Source: Prosopocoilus inquinatus
Taxonomy: Eukaryota; Arthropoda; Insecta; Coleoptera; Lucanidae
Direction: 5' to 3'
Assembly: GCA_036172665.1 (NCBI GenBank)
Contig: CM069873.1
Coordinates: forward strand, 41,200,001-41,264,000
Length of the DNA: 64,000 bases
This document shows, one piece after another, positions 24,401 through 36,502 of this stretch. The notes under the pieces are model-generated. The model did not search any database. It had not been told where the DNA came from and saw nothing but the letters and a program-made list of their open reading frames with translations. Both the position numbers and the translations under genes were made by a program. Within the stretch, counting starts at the first letter, position 1; every line of letters starts with the position of its first letter.

Positions 24401-25682
24401 ACATCAGAGTTACTGGAGACCATCCAAACGTCAAATAACATGATAGATGAGCATGGATAGATTAGATACATCACAGGAACAACGCTAATGCGTGTTGTTT
24501 CATTTAAAACTATTTCCAGCTTCTGCTGCGTCCGAGAACTTTGTATCTCACATCAGAGCTACTGAAATCCATCCAAACGTCAGATAACATGATAGATAAG
24601 TAAGGATCGATTAGATACATCACAGGAACAACGCTAACACGTGTTGTTTCGTTCAAAACTATTTCCAGCTCCTGCTGCGTCCAAAAACTTCGTATCTCAC
24701 ATCAGAGTTACTAGAGTCCATCGAAACGTCAAATAACATGATAGATGAGTAAGGATCGATTAGATACATCACAGGAACAACACTAATGCGTGCTGTTTCG
24801 TTTAAAACTATTTCCAGCTCCTGCTGCGTCCAAAAACTTCGTATCTCACATCAGAGTTACTAGAGTCCATCGAAACGTCAAATAACATGATAGATGAGTA
24901 AGGATCGATTAGATACATCACAGGAACAACGCTAATGCGTGTTGTTTCGTTTAAAACTATCTCCAGCTTCTGCTGCGTCCGAAAACTTTGTATCTCACAT
25001 CAGAGTTACTGGAGTCCATCCAAACGTCAAATAACATGATAGATAAGTAAGGATCGATTAGATACATCACAGGAACAACGCTAATGCGTGTTGTTTCGTT
25101 TAAAACTATCTCCAGCTTCTGCTGCGTCCGAGAACTTTTTATCTCACTTCGGAGTTGCTGGAGCCCATCCAAACGTCAAATAACATGATAGATGAGTAAG
25201 GATCGATTACATTCATCACAGGAACTACGCTAATACGTGTTGTTTCGTTTAAAACTATTTCCAGCTTCTGCTGCGTCCGAAAACTTTGTATCTCACATCA
25301 GAGTTACTGGAGACCATCCAAACGTCAAATAACATGATAGATAAGTAAGGATCGATTAGATACATCACAGGAACAACGCTAACACGTGTTGTTTCGTTCA
25401 AAACTATTTCCAGCTTCTGCTGCGTCCGAAAATTTCGTATCTCACATTAGAGTTACTGGAGTCCATCGAAACGTCAAATAACATAGTAGCTTAGTAAGGA
25501 TCGATTAGATACATCACAGGAACAACACTAATGCGTGCTGTTTCGTTTAAAACTATTTCCAGCTCCTGCTGCGTCCAAAAACTTCGTATCTCACATCAGA
25601 GTTACTAGAGTCCATCGAAACGTCAAATAACATGATAGATGAGTAAGGATCGATTAGATACATCACAGGAACAACGCTAATA
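19723..25682. repeat. 2980-bp (20-monomer) tandem duplication
   Basis: Copies 19,723-22,702 and 22,703-25,682. Both ends are set by base differences at the same dinucleotide (CACG at 19,721, TGCG at 22,701, TACG at 25,681). Within the copies AGCTTAG, TTACCGGAG, GAGCATGG, GAGTGAGG and TACTGAAATC recur at 2980-bp spacing. The first copy overlaps the second copy of the 1788-bp duplication, so the 1788-bp event is probably older. By eye the copies are nearly identical. Confidence 0.88.
22405..22999. repeat. 298-bp (2-monomer) duplication at the 2980-bp junction
   Basis: The pair of monomers carrying AGCTTAGTAAG and then CTCCTGCTG with ACTAGAG occurs at 22,405-22,702 and again at 22,703-22,999. 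It sits exactly where the two 2980-bp copies meet, so it may simply be the overlap produced by the crossover that made them. Confidence 0.75.
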
Positions 25683-28179
25683 CGTGTTGTTTCGTTCAAA
25701 ACTATTTCCAGCTTCTGCTGCGTCCGAAAACTTTGTATCTCACATCAGAGTTACCGGAGTCCATCGAAACGCCAAATAACATGATAGATGAGTAAGGATC
25801 GATTAGATACATCACAGGAACAACGCTAATGCGTGTTGTTTCGTTTAAAACTATCTCCAGCTTCTGCTGCGTCCGAAAACTTTGTATCTCACATCAGAGT
25901 TACTGGAGTCCATCCAAACGTCAAATAACATGATAGATAAGTAAGGATCGATTAGATACATCACAGGAACAACGCTAATACGTGTTGTTTCGTTCAAAAC
26001 TATTTCCAGCTTCTGCTGCGTCCGAGAACTTTGTATCTCACCTCAGAGTTACTGGAGTGCATCCAAACGTCAAATAACATGATAGATGAGCATGGATAGA
26101 TTAGATACATCACAGGAACAACGCTAATGCGTGTTGTTTCATTTAAAACTATTTCCAGCTTCTGCTGCGTCCGAAAATTTCGAATCTCACATCAGAGTTA
26201 CTGGAGTCCATCGAAACGTCAAATAACATAGTAGATAAGTAAGGATCGATTAGATACATCACAGGAACAACGCTAATACGTGATGTTTCGTTCAAAACTA
26301 TTTCCAGCTTCTGCTGCGTCCGAGAACATTGTATCTCACATCAGAGTTACTGGAGTCCATTCAAACGTCAAATAACATGATAGATGAGTGAGGATCGATT
26401 AGATACATCACAGGAACAACGCTAATGCGTGTTGTTTCGTTTAAAACTATTTCTAGCTTCAGCTGCGCCCGAGAACTTCGTATCTCACATCAAAGTTACT
26501 GGAGTCCATCGAAACGCCAAATAACATGATAAATGAGTAAGGATCGATTAGATACATCACAGGAACAGCGCTAATGCGTGTTGTTTCGTTTAAAACTATT
26601 TCCAGCTTCTGCTGCGTCCGAAAATTTCTTATCTCACATTAGAGTTACTGGAGTCCATCGAAACGTCAAATAACATGATAGATGAGTAAGGATCGATTAG
26701 ATACATCACGGAAACAACGCTAATGCGTGTTGTTTCATTTAAAACTATTTCCAGCTTCAACTGCGTCCGAGAACTTCGTATCTCACATCAAAGTTACTGG
26801 AGTTCATCGAAACGCCAAATAACATGATAGATGAGTAAGGATCGATTAGATACATCACAGAAACAACGCTAATGCGTGATGTTTCATTTAAAACTATTTC
26901 CAGCTTCAGCTGGGTCCGAGAACTTCGTATCTCACTTCAGAGTTGCTGGAGCACATCCAAACGTCAAATAACATGATAGATGAGTAAGGATCGATTACAT
27001 TTATCACAGGAACTACGATAATACGTGTTGTTTCGTTTAAAACTATTTCCAGTTTCTGCTGCGTCCGAAAACGTCGTATCTCACATCAGTGTTACTGGAG
27101 TCCATCGAAACGTCAAATAACATGATAGATAAGTAAGGATCGATTAGATACAGCACAGGAACAACACTAATGCGTGTTGTTTCGTTTAAAACTATTTCCA
27201 GCTCCTGCTGCGTCCAAAACCTTCGTATCTCACATCAGAGTTACTAGAGTCCATCGAAACTTCAAATAACATGATAGATGAGTAAGGATCGATTAGATAC
27301 ATCACAGGAACAACGCTAATGCGTGTTGTTTCATTTAAAACTATTTCCAGCTTCTGCTGCGTCCGAAAATTTCGTATCTCACATTAGAGTTACTGGAGTC
27401 CATCGAAACGTCAAATAACATGATAGATGAGTAAGGATCGATTAGATACATCACAGGAACAACGCTAATGCGTGTTGTTTCATTTAAAACTATTTCCAGC
27501 TTCTGCTGCGTCCGAAAATTTCGTATCTCACATCAGAGTTACTGGAGTCCATCGAAACGTCAAATAACATAGTAGATAAGTAAGGATCGATTAGATACAT
27601 CACAGGAACAACGCTAATACGTGTTGTTTCGTTCAAAATTATTTCCAGCTTCTGCTGCGTCCGAGAACATTGTATCTCACATCAGAGTTACTGGAGTCCA
27701 TTCAAACGTCAAATAACATGATAGATGAGTAAGGATCGATTAGATACATCACAGGAACAACGCTAATGCGTGTTGTTTCATTTAAAACTATTTCCAGCTT
27801 CTGCTGCGTCCGAAAATTTCGTATCTCACATCAGAGTTACTGGAGTCCATCGAAACGTCAAATAACATAGTAGATAAGTAAGGATCGATTAGATACAGCA
27901 CAGGAACAACACTAATGCGTGTTGTTTCGTTTAAAACTATTTCCAGCTCCTGCTGCGTCCAAAAACTTCGTATCTCACATCAGAGTTACTAGAGTCCATC
28001 GAAACGTCAAATAACATGATAGATGAGTAAGGATCGATTAGATACATCACAGGAACAACGCTAATACGTGTTGTTTCGTTTAAAACTATTTCCAGCTTCT
28101 GCTGCGTCCGAAAATTTCGTATCTCACATTAGAGTTATTGGAGTCCATCGAAACGTCAAATAACATAGTAGCTAAATGA
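25683..28179. repeat. Mosaic block; contains a 1.4-kb segment seen again at 46 kb
   Basis: From about 25,850 to 27,260 the sequence matches 46,120-47,530 at an offset of 20,272 bp (136 monomers plus the two 4-bp insertions lying between). Shared rare markers are GCATGG (26,089), ATCACGGAAAC (26,704), GCGTGATG (26,875), GAGCACATCC and CATCAGTGTTACTG (27,084). After 27,260 the block changes to M7-, M8- and M11-like monomers with GTTCAAAATT (27,631). No gene is visible. Confidence 0.78.
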
Positions 28180-30256
28180 GGATCGATTAGATACATCACA
28201 GGAACAACGCTAATACGTGTTGTTTCGTTCAAAACTATTTCCAGCTTCTGCTGCGTCCGAAAACTTTGTATCTCACATCAGAGTTACTGGAGTCCATCGA
28301 AACGCCAAATAACATGATAGATAAGTAAGGATCGATTAGATACATCACAGGAACAACGCTAATGCGTGTTGTTTCGTTTAAAACTATCTCCAGCTTCTGC
28401 TGCGTCCGAAAACTTTGTATCTCACATCAGAGCTACTGGAGTCCATCCAAACGTCAGATAACATGATAGATAAGTAAGGATCGATTAGATACATCACAGG
28501 AACAACGCTAATACTTGTTGTTTCGTTCAAAACTATTTCCAGCTTCTGCTGCGTCCGAGAACTTTGTATCTCATATCAGAGTTACTGGAGTCCATCCAAA
28601 CGTCAAATAACATGATAGATAAGTAAGGATCGATTAGATACATCACAGGAACAACGCTAATACGTGTTGTTTCGTTCAAAACTATTTCCAGCTTCTGCTG
28701 CGTCCGAGAACTTTTTATCTCACATCAGAGTTACTGGAGTGCATCCAAACGTCAAATAACATGATAGATGAGTAAGGATCGATTAGATACATCACAGGAA
28801 CAACGCTAATGCGTGTTGTTTCATTTAAAACTATTTCCAGCTTCTGCTGCGTCCGAAAATTTCGTATCTCACATCAGAGTTACTGGAGTCCATCGAAACG
28901 TCAAATAACATAGTAGATAAGTAAGGATCGATTAGATACATCACAGGAACAACGCTAATACGTGTTGTTTCGTTCAAAACTATTTACAGCTTCTGCTGCG
29001 TCCGAGAACATTGTATCTCACATCAGAGTTACTGGAATCCATTCAAACGTCAAATAACATGATAGATGAGTAAGGATCGATTAGATACATCACAGGAACA
29101 ACGCTAATGCGTGTTGTTTCGTTTAAAACTATTTCTAGCTTCAGCTGCGCCCGAGAACTTCGTATCTCACATCGAAGTTACTGGAGTCCATCGAAACGCC
29201 AAATAACATGATAGATAAGTAAGGATCGATTAGATACATCACAGGAACAACGCTAATACGTGTTGTTTCGTTCAAAACTATTTCCAGCTTCTGCTGCGTC
29301 CGAAAACTTTGTATCTCACATCAGAGTTACTGGAGTCCATCGAAACGCCAAATAACATGATAGATAAGTAAGGATCGATTAGATACATCACAGGAACAAC
29401 GCTAATGCGTGTTGTTTCGTTTAAAACTATCTCCAGCTTCTGCTGCGTCCGAAAACTTTGTATCTCACATCAGAGCTACTGGAGTCCATCCAAACGTCAG
29501 ATAACATGATAGATAAGTAAGGATCGATTAGATACATCACAGGAACAACGCTAATACGTGTTGTTTCGTTCAAAACTATTTCCAGCTTCTGCTGCGTCCG
29601 AGAACTTTGTATCTCACATCAGAGTTACTGGAGTCCATCCAAACGTCAAATAACATGATAGATAAGTAAGGATCGATTAGATACATCACAGGAACAACGC
29701 TAATACGTGTTGTTTCGTTCAAAACTATTTCCAGCTTCTGCTGCGTCCGAGAACTTTTTATCTCACATCAGAGTTACTGGAGTGCATCCAAACGTCAAAT
29801 AACATGATAGATGAGTAAGGATCGATTAGATACATCACAGGAACAACGCTAATGCGTGTTGTTTCATTTAAAACTATTTCCAGCTTCTGCTGCGTCCGAA
29901 AATTTCGTATCTCACATCAGAGTTACTGGAGTCCATCGAAACGTCAAATAACATAGTAGATAAGTAAGGATCGATTAGATACATCACAGGAACAACGCTA
30001 ATACGTGTTGTTTCGTTCAAAACTATTTACAGCTTCTGCTGCGTCCGAGAACATTGTATCTCACATCAGAGTTACTGGAATCCATTCAAACGTCAAATAA
30101 CATGATAGATGAGTAAGGATCGATTAGATACATCACAGGAACAACGCTAATGCGTGTTGTTTCGTTTAAAACTATTTCTAGCTTCAGCTGCGCCCGAGAA
30201 CTTCGTATCTCACATCGAAGTTACTGGAGTCCATCGAAACGCCAAATAACATGATA
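28180..30256. repeat. 1043-bp (7-monomer) tandem duplication, first of two
   Basis: The two copies meet near 29,214. The rare TATTTACAGC occurs at 28,981 and 30,024 and GGAATCCATTC follows each, at 1043-bp spacing. Matching stops at 30,257 (GATAAATG against GATAGATA). A few single-base differences exist between copies, for example ACTTGTTG near 28,513 and CTCATATC near 28,571 in the first copy only. Confidence 0.85.
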
Positions 30257-30545
30257 AATGAGTAAGGATCGATTAGATACATCACAGGAACAACGCTAAT
30301 GCGTGTTGTTTCGTTTAAAACTATTTCCAGCTTCTGCTGCGTCCGAAAATTTCGTATCTCACATTAGAGTTACTGGAGTCCATCGAAACGTCAAATAACA
30401 TGATAGATGAGTAAGGATCGATTAGATACATCACAGGAACAACGCTAATACGTGCTGTTTCATTTAAAACTATTTCCAGCTTCAACTGCGTCCGAGAACT
30501 TCGTATCTCACATCAAAGTTACTGGAGTTCATCGAAACGCCAAAT
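30257..30545. repeat. Two satellite monomers between duplications
   Basis: An M9-like and an M3-like monomer (GTGCTG, CTTCAACTG, GTTCATCG) join the two 1043-bp duplications. Nothing else is present. Confidence 0.75.
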
Positions 30546-32631
30546 AACATGATAGATGAGTAAGGATCGATTAGATACATCAAAGGAACAACGCTAATGC
30601 GTGTTGTTTCATTTAAAACTATTTCCAGCTTCAGCTGGGTCCGAGAACTTCGTATCTCACTTCAGAGTTGCTGGAGCCCATCCAAACGTCAAATAACATG
30701 ATAGATGAGTAAGGATCGATTACATTCATCACAGGAACTACGCTAATACGTGTTGTTTCTTTCAAAACTATTTCCAGCTTCTGCTGCGTCCGAGAACTTT
30801 TTATCTCACATCAGAGATACGGGAGTGCATCCAAACGTCAAATAACATGATAGATGAGTAAGGATCGATTAGATACATCACAGGAACAACGCTAATGCGT
30901 GTTGTTGCATTTAAAACTATTTCCAACTTCTGCTGCGTCCGAAAATTTCGTATATCACATCAGAGTTGCTGGAGTCCATCGAAACGCCAAATAACATGAT
31001 AAATGAGTAAGGATCGATTAGATACATCACAGGAACAACGCTAATGCGTGTTGTTTCGTTTAAAACTATTTCCAGCTTCTGCTGCGTCCGAAAATTTCGT
31101 ATCTCACATTAGAGTTACTGGAGTCCATCGAAACGTCAAATAACATGATAGATGAGTAAGGATCGATTAGATACATCACAGGAACAACGCTAATGCGTGC
31201 TGTTTCATTTAACACTATTTCGAGCTTCTGCTGCGTCCGAAAATTTCGTATCTCACATCAGAGTTACTGGAGTCCATCGAAACGTCAAATAACATAGTAG
31301 ATAAGTAAGGATCGATTAGATACAGCACAGGAACAACACTAATGCGTGTTGTTTCGTTTAAAACTATTTCCAGCTTCTGCTGCGTCCGAGAACTTTGTAT
31401 CTCACATCAGAGCTACTGGAGTCCATCCAAACGTCAGATAACATGATAGATAAGTAAGGATCGATTAGATACATCACAGGAACAACGCTAATACGTGTTG
31501 TTTCGTTAAAAACTATTTCCAGCTTCTGCTGCGTCCGAGAATTTTGTATCTCACATCAGAGTTACTGGAGTCCATCCAAACGTCAAGTAACATGATAGAT
31601 GAGTAAGGATCGATTAGATACATCAAAGGAACAACGCTAATGCGTGTTGTTTCATTTAAAACTATTTCCAGCTTCAGCTGGGTCCGAGAACTTCGTATCT
31701 CACTTCAGAGTTGCTGGAGCCCATCCAAACGTCAAATAACATGATAGATGAGTAAGGATCGATTACATTCATCACAGGAACTACGCTAATACGTGTTGTT
31801 TCTTTCAAAACTATTTCCAGCTTCTGCTGCGTCCGAGAACTTTTTATCTCACATCAGAGATACGGGAGTGCATCCAAACGTCAAATAACATGATAGATGA
31901 GTAAGGATCGATTAGATACATCACAGGAACAACGCTAATGCGTGTTGTTGCATTTAAAACTATTTCCAACTTCTGCTGCGTCCGAAAATTTCGTATATCA
32001 CATCAGAGTTGCTGGAGTCCATCGAAACGCCAAATAACATGATAAATGAGTAAGGATCGATTAGATACATCACAGGAACAACGCTAATGCGTGTTGTTTC
32101 GTTTAAAACTATTTCCAGCTTCTGCTGCGTCCGAAAATTTCGTATCTCACATTAGAGTTACTGGAGTCCATCGAAACGTCAAATAACATGATAGATGAGT
32201 AAGGATCGATTAGATACATCACAGGAACAACGCTAATGCGTGCTGTTTCATTTAACACTATTTCGAGCTTCTGCTGCGTCCGAAAATTTCGTATCTCACA
32301 TCAGAGTTACTGGAGTCCATCGAAACGTCAAATAACATAGTAGATAAGTAAGGATCGATTAGATACAGCACAGGAACAACACTAATGCGTGTTGTTTCGT
32401 TTAAAACTATTTCCAGCTTCTGCTGCGTCCGAGAACTTTGTATCTCACATCAGAGCTACTGGAGTCCATCCAAACGTCAGATAACATGATAGATAAGTAA
32501 GGATCGATTAGATACATCACAGGAACAACGCTAATACGTGTTGTTTCGTTAAAAACTATTTCCAGCTTCTGCTGCGTCCGAGAATTTTGTATCTCACATC
32601 AGAGTTACTGGAGTCCATCCAAACGTCAAAT
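30546..32631. repeat. 1043-bp (7-monomer) tandem duplication, second of two
   Basis: Markers recur at 1043 bp: CATCAAAGG (30,578 and 31,621), TTTCTTTC (30,756 and 31,799), GTTGTTGCATT, TTAACACTATTTCG and AGATACGGGAG. The region repeated is different from that of the preceding 28-30 kb duplication although the length is the same. The copy at 38.9-40 kb has this block only once. Edges are fuzzy by up to one monomer. Confidence 0.82.
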
Positions 32632-35600
32632 AACATGATAGATGAGTAAGGATCGATTAGATACATCACAGGAACAACGCTAATACGTGTTGTTTCGTTT
32701 AAAACTATTTCCAGCTTCTGCTGCGTCCGAAAATTTCGTATCTCACATTAGAGTTACTGGAGTCCATCGAAACGTCAAATAACATAGTAGCTAGGTAAGG
32801 ATCGATTAGATACATCACAGGAACAACGCTAATACGTGTTGTTTCGTTTAAAACTATTTCCAGCTCCTGATGCGTCCAAAAACTTCGTATCTCACATCAG
32901 AGTTACTGGAGTCCATCGAAACGTCAAATAACATAGTAGATAAGTAAGGATCGATTAGATACAGCACAGGAACAACACTAATGCGTGTTGTTTCGTTTAA
33001 AACTATTTCCAGGTTCTGCTGCGTCCGAAAACTTTGTATCTCACATCAGAGTTACTGGAGACCATCCAAACGTCAAATAACATGATAGATAAGTAAGGAT
33101 CGATTAGATACATCACAGGAACAACGCTAATACGTGTTGTTTCGTTTAAAACTATTTCCAGCTTCTGCTGCGTCCGAGAACTTTGTATCTCACATCAGAG
33201 CTACTGGAGTCCATCCAAACGTCAGATAACATGATAGATAAGTAAGGATCGATTAGATACATCACAGGAACAACACTAATACGTGTTGTTTCGTTAAAAA
33301 CTATTTCCAGCTTCTGCTGCGTCCGAGAATTTTGTATCTCACATCAGAGTTACTGGAGTCCATCCAAACGTCAAATAACATGATAGATGAGTAAGGATCG
33401 ATTAGATACATCACAGGAACAACGCTAATACGTGTTGTTTCGTTTAAAACTATTTCCAGCTTCTGCTGCGTCCGAAAATTTCGTATCTCACATTAGAGTT
33501 ACTGGAGTCCATCGAAACGTCAAATAACATAGTAGCTAAGTAAGGATCGATTAGATACATCACAGGAACAACGCTAATACGTGTTGTTTCGTTTAGAACT
33601 ATTTCCAGCTCCTGATGCGTCCAAAAACTTCGTATCTCACATCAGAGTTACTGGAGTCCATCGAAACGTCAAATAACATAGTAGATAAGTAAGGATCGAT
33701 TAGATACATCACAGGAACAACGCTAATACGTGTTGTTTCGTTCAAAACTATTTCCAGGTTCTGCTGCGTCCGAAAACTTTGTTTGTATCTCACATCAGAG
33801 TTACTGGAGACCATCCAAACGTCAAATAACATGATAGATAAGTAAGGATCGATTAGATACATCACACGAACAACGCTAACACGTGTTGTTTCGTTCAAAA
33901 CTATTTCCAGCTTCTGCTGCGTCCGAAAATTTCGTATCTCACATTAGAGTTACTGGAGTCCATCGAAACGTCAAATAACATAGTAGCTTAGTAAGGATCG
34001 ATTAGATACATCACAGGAACAACACTAATGCGTGCTGTTTCGTTTAAAACTATTTCCAGCTCCTGCTGCGTCCAAAAACTTCGTATCTCACATCAGAGTT
34101 ACTAGAGTCCATCGAAACGTCAAATAACATGATAGATGAGTAAGGATCGATTAGATACATCACAGGAACAACGCTAATACGTGTTGTTTCGTTCAAAACT
34201 ATTTCCAGCTTCTGCTGCGTCCGAAAACTTTGTATCTCACATCAGAGTTACTGGAGTCCATCCAAACGTCAAATAACATGATAGATAAGTAAGGATCGAT
34301 TAGATACATCACAGGAACAACGCTAATACGTGTTGTTTCGTTCAAAACTATTTCCAGCTTCTGCTGCGTCCGAGAACTTTGTATCTCACCTCAGAGTTAC
34401 TGGAGTGCATCCAAACGTCAAATAACATGATAGATGAGCATGGATAGATTAGATACATCACAGGAACAACGCTAATGCGTGTTGTTTCATTTAAAACTAT
34501 TTCCAGCTTCTGCTGCGTCCGAAAATTTCGAATCTCACATCAGAGTTACTGGAGTCCATCGAAACGTCAAATAACATAGTAGATAAGTAAGGATCGATTA
34601 GATACATCACAGGAACAACGCTAATACGTGTTGTTTCGTTCAAAACTATTTCCAGCTTCTGCTGCGTCCGAGAACATTGTATCTCACATCAGAGTTACTG
34701 GAGTCCATTCAAACGTCAAATAACATGATAGATGAGTAAGGATCGATTAGATACATCACAGGAACAACGCTAATGCGTGTTGTTTCGTTTAAAACTATTT
34801 CTAGCTTCAGCTGCGCCCGAGAACTTCGTATCTCACATCAAAGTTACTGGAGTCCATCGAAACGCCAAATAACATGATAAATGAGTAAGGATCGATTAGA
34901 TACATCACAGGAACAGCGCTAATGCGTGTTGTTTCGTTTAAAACTATTTCCAGCTTCTGCTGCGTCCGAAAATTTCGTATCTCACATTAGAGTTACTGGA
35001 GTCCATCGAAACGTCAAATAACATAGTAGCTAAGTAAGGATCGATTAGATACATCACAGGAACAACGCTAATACGTGCTGTTTCATTTAAAACTATTTCC
35101 AGCTTCAACTGCGTCCGAGAACTTCGTATCTCACATCAAAGTTACTGGAGTTCATCGAAACGCCAAATAACATGATAGATGAGTAAGGATCGATTAGATA
35201 CATCACAGAAACAACGCTAATGCGTGTTGTTTCATTTAAAACTATTTCCAGCTTCAGCTGGGTCCGAGAACTTCGTATCTCACTTCAGAGTTGCTGGAGC
35301 CCATCCAAACGTCAAATAACATGATAGATGAGTATGGATCGATTACATTTATCACAGGAACTACGATAATACGTGTTGTTTCGTTTAAAACTATTTCCAG
35401 TTTCTGCTGCGTCCGAAAACGTCGTATCTCACATCAGAGTTACTGGAGTCCATCGAAACGTCAAATAACATGATAGATAAGTAAGGATCGATTAGATACA
35501 GCACAGGAACAACACTAATGCGTGTTGTTTCGTTTAAAACTATTTCCAGCTCCTGCTGCGTCCAAAACCTTCGTATCTCACATCAGAGTTACTAGAGTCC

Positions 35601-35702
35601 ATCGAAACGTCAAATAACATGATAGATGAGTAAGGATCGATTAGATACATCACAGGAACAACGCTAATACGTGTTGTTTCGTTTAAAACTATTTCCAGCT
35701 TC
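31588..35702. repeat. 4.1-kb block, first copy (second at 38,893-43,007)
   Basis: About 4.1 kb matches sequence 7305 bp downstream (49 monomers plus a 4-bp insertion). TTTCTTTC is at 31,799 and 39,104, the 4-bp insertion at 33.78 and 41.09 kb, and TACGATAATACG at 35,362 and 42,667. Private single-base differences include GCTAGGTAAG near 32,789 and CACACGAAC near 33,865 in this copy. Matching ends at 35,703, where CTTCTGCTG here is CTTCGGCTG in the other copy. Confidence 0.83.
33674..33826. repeat. 153-bp monomer with 4-bp insertion, first of three
   Basis: ACTTTG is followed by an extra TTTG before TATCTC, a 4-bp tandem duplication at about 33,781-33,784. The monomer is 153 bp, which is 51 codons, so the minus-strand frame continues through it. 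That explains the 99-codon open frame at 33,599-33,898, which is a side effect of the insertion and not a gene. Confidence 0.93.
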
Positions 35703-36502
35703 TGCTGCGTCCGAAAATTTCGTATCTCACATTAGAGTTACTGGAGTCCATCGAAACGTCAAATAACATAGTAGCTAAGTAAGGATCGATTAGATACATC
35801 ACAGGAACAACGCTAATACGTGTTGTTTCGTTTAAAACTATTTCCAGCTCCTGATGCGTCCAAAAACTTCGTATCTCACATCAGAGTTACTGGAGTCCAT
35901 CGAAACGTCAAATAACATAGTAGATAAGTAAGGATCGATTAGATACATCACAGGAACAACGCTAATACGTGTTGTTTCGTTCAAAACTATTTCCAGGTTC
36001 TGCTGCGTCCGAAAACTTTATATCTCACATCAGAGTTACTGGAGACCATCCAAACGTCAAATAACATGATAGATAAGTAAGGATCGATTAGATACATCAC
36101 AGGAACAACGCTAATACGTGTTGTTTCGTTTAAAACTATTTCCAGCTTCTGCTGCGTCCGAGAACTTTGTATCTCACATCAGAGCTACTGGAGTCCATCC
36201 AAACGTCAGATAACATGATAGATAAGTAAGGATCGATTAGATACATCACAGGAACAACACTAATACGTGTTGTTTCGTTAAAAACTATTTCCAGCTTCTG
36301 CTGCGTCCGAGAATTTTGTATCTCACATCAGAGTTACTGGAGTCCATCCAAACGTCAAATAACATGATAGATGAGTAAGGATCGATTAGATACATCACAG
36401 GAACAACGCTAATACGTGTTGTTTCGTTTAAAACTATTTCCAGCTTCTGCTGCGTCCGAAAATTTCGTATCTCACATTAGAGTTACTGGAGTCCATCGAA
36501 AC
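35703..36502. repeat. Segment duplicated from about 32.7-33.5 kb
   Basis: The monomer order with AGCTAAGTAAG, CTCCTGATG, GAGACCATCC, AGAGCTACTG and GTTAAAAAC matches 32,700-33,500 at a 2984-bp offset (20 monomers plus the 4-bp insertion): CTCCTGA is at 32,864 and 35,848. The monomer near 36,020 has the private CTTTATATC. No gene is visible. Confidence 0.72.

Noticed and set aside
33599..33898. 99-codon minus-strand open frame, also at 40,904-41,203 and 53,424-53,723
   Set aside because: It lies inside satellite monomers and exists only because a 4-bp insertion makes one unit 153 bp. The same peptide stretch simply repeats twice, there is no regulatory context, and all three are copies of one duplicated block.
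35291..35473. 60-codon plus-strand open frame, also at 42,596-42,778 and 55,116-55,298
   Set aside because: It appears because one A-to-T change turns GAGTAAGG into GAGTATGG and removes a stop codon. The three instances are copies of one monomer, with no other sign of coding.
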